Shown in pieces: positions 1 to 11,079 of a stretch of 64,000 nucleotides of DNA. The stretch is from the NCBI GenBank assembly GCA_021234155.1, contig JAJEKV010000076.1, positions 5,850,649 through 5,914,648 on the forward strand. Reading direction: 5' to 3'. Made by a program: the position numbers and the translations under genes. Origin of the DNA: Isoetes taiwanensis (Eukaryota; Streptophyta; Lycopodiopsida; Isoetales; Isoetaceae). The notes below the pieces were generated by a model. It did not search any database, had not been told where the DNA came from, and worked only from the letters and a program-made list of their open reading frames with translations. How positions within the stretch are numbered: position 1 is the first letter of the stretch; each line of letters begins with the position of its first letter.

Positions 1-517
1 GGAGCTGATATAAAATTGCTGCACAAGTTTATCCCATTGCAATCTCTCTCTTTGGACATATTAATCTTTTTTTCTGCCTACGTTTCCCAGAGGGGATGTT
101 ATGAAAGTCTCCACTTAAAATCCGATTCTTGACATTACGTCACCTTTAGCCAATCTGTCATATTTTCCATTGCTTCTCTCTTTCTTGAGGGGAAGTAGAT
201 GCATAGATATTGATAATGCTATTTGTTCATTTTCTATTTCCAAAAACACAACTTGCCATCACTTGAAGGATGGAAAAAGGTGCTTATCTTCTTAGGTCCA
301 CTCCAAAAACAATACAAATGCCACCTTTGATACCATCTATTGGGGGACGGTCGAACTCTATTAGGAAAGATCAATTTTTTAAATTGGAAGCCTCAAAGGG
401 GGAATGCGTTACTTGCAAGAGTATTATATCTGTTTTCATTTCTTTTAGAGCAATTAAAGCCCTTTCCTCTTTAGGGAACCTTTGATACCCCCTCAAGTTC
501 CATGAAACAATCTTCAT
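1..517 (-). pseudogene. L1 ORF2, N-terminal endonuclease start
   Basis: The minus-strand ATG at 517-515 opens with MKIVSWNLRGYQ, the typical start of the APE-type endonuclease of plant L1 ORF2 (the KxxSWNxRG signature). The following residues keep the expected spacing to the region that would carry the catalytic glutamate, but at least two stop codons interrupt it. The rest of ORF2 lies outside the window. In an active element this domain nicks target DNA to prime reverse transcription. The endonuclease identity is firm; this copy is broken. Confidence 0.75.
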
Positions 518-539
518 TTTGAGTTTGGAACTTGAGTAA

Positions 540-2300
540 TGTGCAGCATATGTTCACTCGGAATATAGACCCTCTTTCTCTCCTTTTAACTTTTTGAAGA
601 GGAGTGACAAAAGTTTGCTCATTGGACTCCTTAATTAGATCATTACCTATTTCTTCATCACTTCCTCTATCTTCATCCCAGAACTTCCCAAACAATCTGG
701 AAGAGGGGTCCTTAAGATCTTTGAGTTGCGCAGACGGTGTTTTGTACATCTCCTCTGAGACATCCTCCACACGGATAGAAGCTAGCTCTTCAAATGTTGT
801 GGGATCCATCTCTTCAAGCATTATGGGATCCATTTGAGCTCGGTTGAGAAGGAATGTCAATTTAGGGCCTCCACAGTCTTGGTCCCATTATTTGTCTCCA
901 AGATTCCTGTGTCTTTTTGAAAAAGCTCCACCACAGGAAGGGGAGAGTCAGTAGGACAGGCATTTAGAGGGACAAGAAGGGAGGCCTTGGGAGAACTTGG
1001 CCCTCCCTGATCTTTGAAACCAGAGGAGTCCTCTGAGGAGGAATACTCTTTTTCGAGAGACATATTGGGTTCCCTTATTGAAAGGGTCATGGATCTAGCC
1101 TCTACAACAGAGGTAGAGATTGGTAGATCCTCCTCAAAATCCCCTTTCCTTTGGTATCAGGATTGTTCAGAACTTTAACCTTGAACAGGTCATCTAAATA
1201 TTGCACTTATTTTTCCATTCACTTTTCTGCTTTTTCTCCGAGTTCCTTCCTAAATCCTCCTTTGCTTTTTCTTCTTTGATTCTTTGCCTTCTTCTCTTCT
1301 TTCCTTTGCCATTTTTTTGTTCATGCATTGCTTTTTTACGCTTTTATCTTTATTAGGGGTGATCAATTTCCCTCCTTATTATTTATACTGTTATGTGCAT
1401 GGGGTGCATCCCTTTCTTCTCTCGTCCCTTGCATACCTTCCCACCATGTAGCCCCTAATTCCATGTTTGGGCATGGTTAGGGACCCCCCGCCATGCTAAC
1501 TTTAAGGTTTTGGTTTTAAGTAATCCACAAAATTGATTGTGTCAGGAATTGGTTTTAGTAGATCAATTTGTGCCCATACTCTAGGAGCCACGTCTTTGAG
1601 TTACCTCCCAACCTACAAGATTTCCGATCTGTTGAAATAGAGTGAGCAAGGATTGCTCATTCCAATACATGGGGTTTAATCCATGTAGAGAGGTCCAGTT
1701 GGGTGGAATAGTTCAAAGAAATTTTTCTTGGATAAAAGGAAGGATACTATTGCTTGAAGAAAATGCGGGTATTAGCTTTCGAGATGGTGCCTGTTTGAGA
1801 AAGCATAGTGGTTGTCCTGGTGTTTCCACATTCCACCATAAAGAATGGAAAATCTATCCAATAGATGTTGTTAATTGAAATCCCCTGCTCCATCCTCTCT
1901 AGTTCATTTTTTGAAATTGAAGACGGACCCCCTCATGCCGGATACATTCAATGAGACCACAGGGATTTTACAATTTCAATTTACTTTCTGGCCGGCATTC
2001 TGAGGGACTTAGCAACAAATCTTGGCTCTTTTATGATGCTGCAACTCCTTGGCATCTTCTTTTGCACCTCATTCGCTACTCCAAGATTATCTAATTAACT
2101 GCTTCCTTCTGGCGCTGTAATGTCCCAACTCCTGATGCTCTCCTAGTATTCATCATATCTGAAATAGAGGTCCCATCTGTCCCGTCTGCATCATGTTTCC
2201 ACTCATTCCCTCGTTCTGCCCCATAACAAATTCTAATTTTTAGTGTTTTTTTTTGTTTCCTTTTTTTTTTTAATCTTTCCCTTACCTTTTTAAGCAACCA
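540..2300 (-). pseudogene. L1 ORF1 remnant with DUF4283-like segment
   Basis: Minus-strand frames between about 2,300 and 540 contain ORF1-like protein. The best part is at 1,880-1,540, where the peptide LHGLNPMYWNEQSLLTLFQQ resembles the conserved core of DUF4283, the RNA-binding N-terminal domain of plant L1 ORF1. The C-terminal part (860-540) is acidic and Ser/Thr-rich and ends about 25 bases before the ORF2 start, the usual L1 arrangement. Several frames are needed to follow it, so it is not functional. No zinc knuckle was clearly seen. Confidence 0.6.
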
Positions 2301-2739
2301 GATCTGTCACTATCCAACCTCTGAAATCTAACTATAAACTCTAACAACTATTTTACTGCCAACCCACGAACAGTGAGTATGGAAAACACCTGCTGCACTA
2401 GCATTCCTGTCCCCTAGAAATTCCCCTAACCAAGATTCAAGAAGCTCCACTTCAGATTGAGGAACCATGGAAAAAATCGGTGTAAACAATTTTTTTGGAA
2501 AGAATCGATTGTACACCAGAATTTCCCATAGCCAGGCACTCTCGCCTTCAAGCCAACCACAAGAAAGTCTCTCTCCCTGGATCAAGATTGTGAAGTATCT
2601 CATGGTTTTGGGTCATGAAGGCGTTGGGCGGCCGCCATCTTCTGCCCCCGTCCAAAAGTTTTTTCCGTTGCTTGTATTGTTAGGCTTGCGTCAATAGAGG
2701 AAACAGGAAGAAGTCATTGCAAGCTTGGTCAGAGCAATT

Positions 2740-4740
2740 GCTGCCTTACTTCGCGAATTCCACGACCTTTTTCTGGATGACATTCAAAATTACCATCTTT
2801 CGGCGTGGAATGTGAAATCACACTTTCGAACCGGTTTACTAAGCCTACTAGTAAGACTTCATATCATATGAGCACACACCGATTGGCGGAACTTAAGAAG
2901 CAAAATACAAGAGCTTGTCAAGTTAGAATCCATTCGGCCAAGTGTATCACGCTCACCCCTATTTTGTTTGTGAAGAAAAAGGATGGCACCTCGCGCATGC
3001 GCATTGATTACAGACAATTGAATAAACACACAATCAAGAATCGGTATGCTCTACCGCGTGCCGATGATCTGATGGATTGATTGCAAGAGGTAAAGTACTT
3101 TACAGAGATTGATCTTCGCTCAGGATACCACCAAATAAGGATTAAAGAGGACGACATCTATAAGTCTACTTTTCGGACACGTTATGGGCACTATGAGTTT
3201 ACCGTTATGTCCTTTGGGCTAACCAATGCCCCTACTACATTCATGAGATTGATGAATGACATCTTCCATAAATATCTCGATGACTTTTCATCATATTCTT
3301 CGATGATATCCTTATCTACAGCAAAACCTTGGAGGACCATGAACGTCATCTTGGGTTGGTCACACCAAAAATTGAGCATACATCAACTTTATGCTAAATT
3401 TTCCAAATGCAAGTTTGCAACTACCACCTTGGATTACTTAGGACATATTGTTTACGTTGATGGCATATCAATCGGATCCCTAAAGATTGAGGTAGTAAAA
3501 GAATGGCCTGCTCCAAATCGAATGTATCGGAGGTCCGCAATTCTCTAGGTTTGGCGGGCTATTACCAAAACTTTGTTAAGGACTTCACCAAGCTTGCAGC
3601 GCCTCTTACCGACCTTACAAAACATGAGAAGGTTAAAGATTGGATGACGCATTGGAAAGAGAAAGTCCAGGTGTCATTAAAGGATGCTTTGACAACGCTC
3701 CAATTCTTACCTTGCCCGGATCCTCGGGAAGGATAAGTGGATTTCCATAGATGCCGATAAGATCGCTTCACGGTGTATTATTAATGCAAGAAGGTAGGGT
3801 AATCACGTATGATTCTAAGAAGATGAACGATCGCGAACAAGCGATACCCCGCATGACGGGAGTTACTTGGGTTGTCGTGCCTTTATGATTGAAGACATCA
3901 CTTGCTTGGGAGAGCGATTCGATTAGATACGATCACTTGCTTGGGAGGCGATTCGGTTAGATCTGAGATCACTAGAGTCTCTAGTATATCTTCATGCAAC
4001 CCACCCTCCTTAGGCACGACGATGGATGGAATTCTGGAGGAATATGATTTTGAAGTCGGTATAAGCTAGGCAAGCATAACGTTGTTCCCCGCGGCTCTTT
4101 CCAGGCATCCATTGGTCACTCAAATGCATTGTAGTAAGATTTCCACTATCACCCATAAGTTTGGTAGCGGATAAAGTAGACTCTTCCTCTAGGTCACGAG
4201 TTTCAAGAAATATGGCAAAGTTTGAACCCAGATGAGGAGAGGGGAAGCTTTTGCCATTAGAAGAAGGAAGACAACCTTCTTTTTTTGTAAGAATAAGTTA
4301 TGATATCCTACGTAACTATGTCTAGAATAAGCAATCCCAATGGGCGATTATATCCATTTGGTGGAGTGTGCTTATAATAGTACTAAACATGAGTCTCAAG
4401 GATTTCTCCTTTTTATGATCAACTATGGTTATCAATACACGTGGCATAATCCGGTTTCCAAGGTGGAAGTCTCTCCACGGTTACTTACATATATGTAAGC
4501 TTTGGTCGAAGAAGTTCGAGGGTATTTGTTAGCTCCTAGAACCCTAAAAAGAGCCTTTGCTTGGAAGCAGGCATCGTCTGTACGAGAATTTTAAGTTGGC
4601 CGAATCGGGTATGGCTAAAAGAAGGTTAAGCGAGGCCAAGCTAAAAATTGGCAATTGCAAGAAGGCGGCCTCTAGATGGGGTGATCCTTTGAGATAAGCC
4701 CGACAGGGTAGGCTCCCAAGGCTGGAGCTTGAATATCTTG
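2740..4740 (+). mobile_element. Ty3/Gypsy fossil, pol fragment
   Basis: Plus-strand pol remains of a Gypsy element. Reverse transcriptase is at about 2,755-3,500, RNase H at about 3,500-4,110, and the end of the integrase region at about 4,330-4,720. The reverse transcriptase shows family hallmarks such as VLFVKKKDG-like and RIDYRQLN segments. No LTR was found on either side, gag is absent and much of the integrase is missing. The copy is broken in many places (more than ten) and looks old. The integrase end resembles that of the chromovirus at 17 kb, so it is probably a chromovirus. Confidence 0.85.
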
Positions 4741-5640
4741 CAATGAATTATGCATGCCTTGAGTGCGCAGAATGTGGCCCAACTAAGCATTCCCGGACCG
4801 GCCTCATTAAAGGGAGCCGTGCTTCGATGGATGAGCGGGGGGCTCGGCCTGCCGCTATTCTCCCGAGCATCCTCCACGAGCCACACCTTGACCTCAAGCG
4901 ACTTTAATCATTAAGACCTGGATTTTTCTCTGCTTCGAGTAGGGAATGCAGCGCTTTCTTTAGGTTTTGTGAAAATAATGATAGTGACTTTCTTGCCCGA
5001 TTACCCTTCTCACGAGGAAGGGGCCGCCGAAGCAATTGCCCAGGTTAACTACTAGGGGTTCCTTGAGACCATTCTTATACACCATTCCATAAGCAATTTA
5101 CTTGTTCGAAGCGATCCCGTTTATCGGTTCGGTTAGTCGAATTTTTGGGCTCCAAACTCGCCAAGATCTTATTTTAGGACCCGTGATTCATCTCTTAAAG
5201 CTTGAAAATGAGACCTAAACAAGTAATCAATAAAGGAAAGTCTAGCGGAAGAATGAAACCCGATGATCGAGTGACACGATGATCGTAGCACATTACTCAA
5301 GGATTGGAAAACTATCTTACACCTTGAAGAAATTAATGATCCCCGCTTGGCAAAAGATGAGAGATCTATTACTTTTCGACATAATCAGGGACCAGCAAAA
5401 AGCAGCGGCTATTAAATGCATAGGAATCAAAGAAAGAGAGCGGATCCCCTTGCCAAGAGGAAATAAGAAGGTTTGAGAAAGCGGTTGTAGACGGGAAGGC
5501 GAGTGACAAAGATCTGGTTTTGAAATATGGTTCATAATCTTCAAGAGTTCGACCGCTTTTATACCAGGATGATTAGTTAAAATTTGGACACTAAAAAGGA
5601 GGATTCTTTAGCGGCTTAAAGAACCGTGTTTTCAAAAATC
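4741..5640. other. No recognisable gene; repeat-like spacer
   Basis: Short open frames occur on both strands (for example plus 5,279-5,476 and minus 4,886-4,641), but none shows a domain I recognise and none is longer than about 80 codons. The stretch lies between the Gypsy fossil and the first L1 ORF1-like segment. It may be untranslated sequence of either element. Confidence 0.4.
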
Positions 5641-5839
5641 CTTGGCTGAACTCTTTGCATCTCACAAAAGATCCTGGTGGTGAACTCGAACTATTGGGAT
5701 GGAAATACAAAAGCATCCTTCAGGCTTGTCCGGTGTATGGGAAAGCGGATGACCATAAGATTGGAATTCAAGAAAAATACAAAAAAGATAAAGTGTCCCT
5801 ATGGCATGGCTCAATAGCTAAAGGAGATCAAGGTGGAGT

Positions 5840-6720
5840 ATGAGACTATCCTTCATAAACTTGAGCCTACAAAAAGGGGACCCATTATTTGTGATTCTAA
5901 TGGTTATTTCAACCCTCGGGAGCTTCCGGAGAGCTCATGTCCCTAATTGTTCGGGGATGGTGAGCTTAAACTTGGATAAAAAATTCCACAAGGATCTCGT
6001 ACTCCCAACTGCGCTAAGATTCCACTCATGGGAAAATATGACAAGCTCAATGGTACTCTTTTTTTTTAAAGATGCTCTTATTAATGTTCATATGGATGAA
6101 TGTCGGGGTTGGGGAGATTAATTCTAAAGGGGAATCCTAAAAAACAATAACGGGGATCCATGTTGAACTTGTTTGCCATAACCGGACATAGTCAGCAGAG
6201 GTTAAATATGCTGATTGTGGTATTCTTATTCACTTCCCACTTACTTGCCATGAATATTTTTGGATGTTAAGAATTGGTTAAATAAGGATATTAACGTTCC
6301 TATTCTTTTCCATCCTGAAATTGGATGCCAAACTTTCCAAATTTTGTGCGTAGATAGGCATCATGCAATTATTGTTCTTACCAGAAAAATTTCGAGTGTG
6401 GCCAAATGTACTGCTTACATTTCAAGTGGAATCCTCTCTTTATTCCTAATGATCCTCCAAGATAGCCACTTCCACTTGGATTTCTATCCCAATCTCCTCT
6501 GTGCCTTGTGGATCCAAAGTCACTTAAGAGCTATTGGTAACTGCCTTGAGAGGTTGTCCAGATTCACCCCCGGGACCGATTTACCTTCAATTTGCCTTAT
6601 TAAGGATATCAATTCAATCTGGGAAAAGTATATTGGTATCAGATTGATTCTAACTCTTTCTTGGATATTACAAGGGGGGTGCACCAAGTATATGTCGTAT
6701 GAACCATCTGCGTGAACTAT
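5840..6720 (+). pseudogene. L1 ORF1 remnant, DUF4283-like region
   Basis: The clearest part is 6,260-6,715. It contains an RHHAIIVL stretch followed by FKWNPLFIPNDPP-like and STWISIP-like pieces in neighbouring frames. This succession (HAII, then F-W plus proline, then a W-I-F/P strand) matches the DUF4283 domain of plant L1 ORF1. The upstream part (5,655-6,120) is open in short frames but I could not match it to anything. The domain is broken across frames. ORF1 protein binds the element RNA in active relatives. Confidence 0.45.
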
Positions 6721-7640
6721 ATGGGTTTTTTTATTAGTTTAGTCGTATCGTATACTTACCAAAAAAATAAGGAATTTGGTTTTGAAAGTCGTACGGATAC
6801 GATAAGCATTGTGGGGAGGCCAGTTTGATCTTCGTATCATATGACTAGGGCTCTAGACTCAGAGGATTCATTTTTAAATTGCTAGAATGTTGATGAGCTT
6901 TGCTAGATGTTGGAACCTCCTTGTCCCACTAACGTGAGGCACCAGCAGATCCAGGCGTATCCACCGAACAATAAGAAAACTATGTAACACCTCTAAAAAA
7001 TGCTTATGTACTTGAGGACGTGGAAGAATTATACCAGGCGCGCACTCAAATTCATACCCTCACCCTATAGCCCCCTAACCTTCACCCCAATCCAGTTTAC
7101 TTTTTGCAGAAAGCGTAAAGGGAAACTAAAAACTTGTATGCATTGTTGTTTTGGTGATTTGGTGCTACTTTAAAAGTTGGTGACATGGAATTAAGACACT
7201 AGAATATACTGGCTTTGATATTTTATCTTTCAAGCTTGAAGTTTGTGCTTCTATTGTGCATATAGTTTAAACATGTTTGTCTTCACTAGATGCATTTATG
7301 TTCTATCACCAAGTTCACGTTCGTTAGATCATAAATATTTATTGTTAATAAGGGTATAGTAGTAATAATACAAATAAGATTGGGGAAAAAAAAAAGATAT
7401 ATAAGGAAAGGACTACTTTGTGATGCATTTTTGGCATGTAAATGTATGATATGGGTTGCATTTCCTTACCATTGACTAGTCGATTACAAGGGTTTTTGAT
7501 ATAAATGTATTTATACAATAGGTTTTTGGGTTACATGAGTAACGCAGATGGCATATCCACCTATAGTATAGGTGAACCCCAGGGGGATATTAACATTATT
7601 TATTCTAAACTTTTGTTAAGCCAAGGATAGAGGATAAGTC
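6721..7640. other. Noncoding spacer between L1 ORF1 pieces
   Basis: No frame longer than about 60 codons and no domain was seen. The stretch is AT-rich, with short A runs at 7,386-7,396. It sits where the middle of ORF1 (zinc knuckle and variable region) would be expected, so it may be badly decayed ORF1 or a separate insertion. Confidence 0.35.
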
Positions 7641-7659
7641 GAAACGGACAAATTCAAGA

Positions 7660-8331
7660 ATAAAGGCAAGGCTCCCATGAGTTGCCTGTGGGTAGACAAG
7701 TCCGGATCAAAAAGACTACTATACCAACAAATGATAAAGGTGCTGGATGCCACCACCCTTCTGAAGGAAGTGGAGTTAGAATTGAAGAATATGATCAGAG
7801 CAAAGATGGTTCAGCAGATCATGAATGCAAAAAGGATGATCCTCCCGTTGTTGAAGGAAGTGGAGTTAGAATTGAAGAATATGATCAGAGTAATGATGGT
7901 TCAAAGAGATCATGAATGCAAAAGGATGATCCTCCCTGTACAAACAAGGGTAATTGAGGGGCCTAATGCAAAAGAGAAAGAATATGAAGACCATAGCCTC
8001 TCTATTTCTTCTCACAAATTACCAGATCATGTGCTGGGGACTGAATCTATGATTGTTGAGCCTATCTGCAAGAGGGAAATTGTTAAAGACAGAGATGGCT
8101 AGTCTGATAGCATTGTAGTTGAATATATTCATGGTGATGACGACCACGGGATAACTTCAACTATGAATGATCTCTCTAATATCCTACCCCTAATTTTATT
8201 GACTATGATGAAATTCTTGATGGAGACGAAAAATTGGAAAACAATTTCCTATAGCAAGAAGAAGCAGAAGAAGATTTCAGACCCTGAACTCACCAGGAAG
8301 AGTTCTAGGGTGCACAAGAAAATCCTTTTCT
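7660..8331 (+). pseudogene. L1 ORF1 C-terminal part with in-frame tandem repeat
   Basis: Frames at 7,677-8,102 and 7,682-7,915 encode a hydrophilic, Glu/Lys/Asp-rich segment, as usual for the variable C-terminal part of plant L1 ORF1. It ends just before the ORF2 ATG at 8,332. A 90-base unit is duplicated in tandem, so EGSGVRIEEYDQS appears twice in the same frame. The reading frame changes shortly after the second copy. Assignment rests on position and composition; there is no catalytic motif. Confidence 0.5.
7763..7936 (+). repeat. Tandem duplication, 90-base unit (30 codons)
   Basis: Copies at 7,763-7,852 and 7,853-7,936 are nearly identical, differing by a few substitutions and small indels. 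The unit length is a multiple of three, so the first copy joins the second without shifting frame. Confidence 0.85.
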
Positions 8332-9510
8332 ATGGATATTAACCTTAACTGCCTTACCTGGAACCTCCAGGGCATTACTCAGGTGCTAAACGTGATAGGC
8401 TTAAAGTTTGTCTTTCTTCGATTACTTTTGATATCGCCTTTTTTCCAGGAACATAAACTTCATAATGATGATTTTGATATATTATTATCTAGCACTCTTC
8501 CCCCAGGCTTCAAGCTTTGGGCTATCAAAGCACATAATAGTTCTGCAGGTATTTCGATTGCTTAGAGAGAGAGCTTAAACCTTTCAAACATTCAAATGAT
8601 GCATGACAATGGTGGGAGGTGGCAGATTCTTCATGGCAATATTGATAACAACAGATCTGCATTTATTAATATTTATGCTTTCAACCAGCCATGTGACAGG
8701 TATCTTTTTTGGCATACTATTAGAAATAGCCTTAGTCATGTTCTATATGAGGAATGTGTTATGGCAGGTGACTTCAATATGGTTACTCATAATTATATGA
8801 GGAGCACAAATTTCAGACCTTTGTCCAATCAAAGAAAACAATTCTTGGTCTCACTTGCTCTCCCCGCCATAATGTTAAGTTAGCGGGACTCATCCTAATT
8901 CTTATAGCTGGTTCAATAGAAGGTTGGATGATCCATTCACTTTGTCTGCATGACAAGATTCAACCTCAGTGAGAATTTGTGGAATATCAGTAGCAGAGTC
9001 TCTAACCTTAATGGTTTTACTCTCTCTGACCACTTCCCTCAGCTTCTTGAAATCAAGGGGCACAACACGATTAAGAAAAACTCCTTCTTCAAGCTGAATA
9101 CTAATCTTTTGAATCGTGCTAACTTTTTGAATGAGTTTCTGTAGGTTTGGCATAATATTCCTAAGCCATCTACTCGGGTTGGCTAGATGGATTTGGTGGG
9201 TTAATTGACTAAGAGAATAAAAAATTGGCTGAAAACGTGGGGTAAACAGGTGCACCACCAAGAAAAATCTGAGCTGGACAACTTGAGAAGACAGCTGCTC
9301 CTTTTTACACCAGATCAGCAAGAGCAAATTAGGATTCAAATAGAGAGGGAAGAGACTAAAATTGCAAGAGTCTGGCAGCTAAAATCCAAAATCAGAGAGC
9401 TTAAAGATGATGAAAGGGAAAATTCCAAGTATTTCTTCATCAAAGCAAAAGGAAAAATGAAGAGGAATCATATCTTTAGTATCTCTACTAGGAATAGTGC
9501 TTGAAGAAGT
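8332..9510 (+). pseudogene. L1 ORF2 endonuclease and linker
   Basis: The ATG at 8,332 starts MDINLNCLTWNLQG, an endonuclease opening. A QEHK-like stretch carrying the expected glutamate follows near 8,448. The GDFN catalytic motif is at 8,767-8,778. Near 8,950-9,060 a peptide ending in LSDHFP-like residues matches the conserved SDH end of the domain. From 9,205 a charged, probably coiled linker leads toward the reverse transcriptase. Several stops and frame changes interrupt it. The coding match ends near 9,500, where the foreign tract begins. Confidence 0.75.
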
Positions 9511-9599
9511 TCTTTGAGTATAAAAGAGAAACCATCAATGATACACTGTAGTAATGAGAGAAGAGAGCATAAATAACTTAGTACTCCATTGTTAAAGTA

Positions 9600-10925
9600 T
9601 TCGACACAATTTCTCTTTTCCTTTGTCATTTGTGCTACTGCACTTACTCTTTTTCTTTTCTTTTTTCCTCATTTTCTCTACACACTTTCTTTCTTTTTTC
9701 TCGTTTTCCTTACACGGTTCCATTTTTTCTTTCCCCACCCTTTCTCTCTTTCCCCTTTTTTGTGATGCTCTTTTCCCTTTCCTTCCGCCTTTTCCCTTTA
9801 TTTCCTTTTGACTTTCCCCTTCACACCCTTTTCTACTTTCCTTTTTCATGATGGACTTTCCTTTCCCTTTCCCCATCCTTTCAATCTTCCCCTTTCCCGC
9901 GTACTCTTTTCCCTTTCTTTTCCCCTTTTCCCGTCATTTCCTTTTAACTTTCCCTTTTCTCATGCCCTTTTCAACATAGTTTTCCCTTTTACCCTTTTTC
10001 CTATACCCCTTTTTCTCTTTTCCCCACCCTTTCTCTATTCCCTTTTTTCCCTTTCGCTTTTCCCATTCTCTCTTTTGCTCCCCTTTTCCCATTTCCCTCT
10101 TCTCTTTTTCTGCCTATTCTCCCTTCCCTTTTCCCGTTTTCCTCTTCTCATTTTCCTCATGCCCTTTTTCCTAGGTTCCCTTTCCCCCTCCCCTTTTCTT
10201 TTTCCTTTCCCTTTCCCTTTTCCCATGCCCTTTTCCCTTCCCTCCTGCCCAACCTTTTCCTGTTTCCCTTTCCCTTCCCGATCCCCATTTTTCTGTTCCC
10301 TTTTCCTCCTCTCTCCACCCTTTCCCTCTTCTCCTTTTTTGATGCCCTTTTCTCTTAACTTTTTCTTTTCCCTTTCCCTTTTTCCTTTTCCCATGCCATT
10401 TTTTCCTTCTCTTTTTCCCTTTCCTCCCCCTTTTCAATCTTCCCATTTTTCCCATGCCCTTTATTCCTTCCCCTTTTCCATGTTTTTCTTTCGCTTCTTT
10501 TTTCCCCTTTCTTCACCCTCTCCGTCTTCCCCTTTTCCCGTGCCCTTTCCAACCCGTTCCCTCTTCTCCCTTTTCTCGTGCCTTTTTTCCCAGGTTCTTC
10601 TTTCTCCTCTATTTTTCTTTTGCCTTTTCCTTTCCCCATGGCCTTTTTCGCTTCTCTTCTCTCTACTTTTTTTCTATTCCCCTTTTTCCCTTCCTCCTCC
10701 CCCCTTTCCCTTCCCTCCCTTTTCCATTTCTCTTTTTCTTTCTTTTTTTCCATGGCATTTTTTCCTTCCCTTTTTGCTTTCCTCACCCTTTCCCTCGTTC
10801 CATTTTCCCACGCCCTTTTCCCCTTCTCTTTTTCCCCTTTCCCCTTGCCTTTTTGCCCTTCACATTTTCCCTTTCCTTCTCCCTTTTCTTTTTTCCCCTT
10901 CTCTTTTTTCCTTTCCCCATAAGAG
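9600..10925 (+). repeat. 1.3 kb polypyrimidine tract with a roughly 57-60-base superperiod
   Basis: The plus strand is almost only C and T for 1.3 kb, built from variants of TTTTCCC. Purines are rare and mostly fall in a recurring ATGCC/GTGCC word at about 9,848, 9,962, 10,159, 10,225, 10,342, 10,393, 10,454, 10,540, 10,578, 10,638, 10,752 and 10,810. Many gaps are near 57-60 or 114 bases. Long open frames on both strands here (up to 386 codons) follow from the missing adenines and are not genes. Such tracts can form triplex DNA. The tract interrupts L1 ORF2. Confidence 0.9.
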
Positions 10926-11079
10926 ATTAAAGTATAACCAATCACGGTGGTGGGAAGTTATACGATAAATCTCGATCTTTAAATGCAATAAAATGATCTC
11001 AACCATTCAAATTAGGGCTTGATGCAACACGCTAAAACATTATAATATAAGATAGATGACAATACTATAGCCGGTGACA

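Larger units (their letters stand above)
1..2600 (-). mobile_element. L1-type LINE, 5' part, cut by window edge
   Basis: Read on the minus strand, this stretch gives an ORF1-like region with a DUF4283-type segment. It is followed by the first codons of an ORF2 endonuclease that runs off the left edge. This order is that of plant L1 elements. Both ORFs carry stops and frame changes, so the copy is dead. The 5' end is not defined; the last part that still looks coding on the minus strand ends near 2,600. The Gypsy fossil that follows lies on the opposite strand. Confidence 0.75.

Noticed and set aside
5655-5843. Open frame that looks protein-like (plus strand)
   Set aside because: No domain recognised. 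It precedes L1 ORF1 remains and is probably part of that element or its leader, so it is not listed as a gene.
9808-10968. 386-codon plus-strand frame and long minus-strand Lys/Glu/Arg-rich frames
   Set aside because: They arise because the tract is nearly free of adenine on one strand, so stop codons hardly occur. Translation is only Phe/Pro/Leu/Ser or Lys/Arg/Glu/Gly low complexity.
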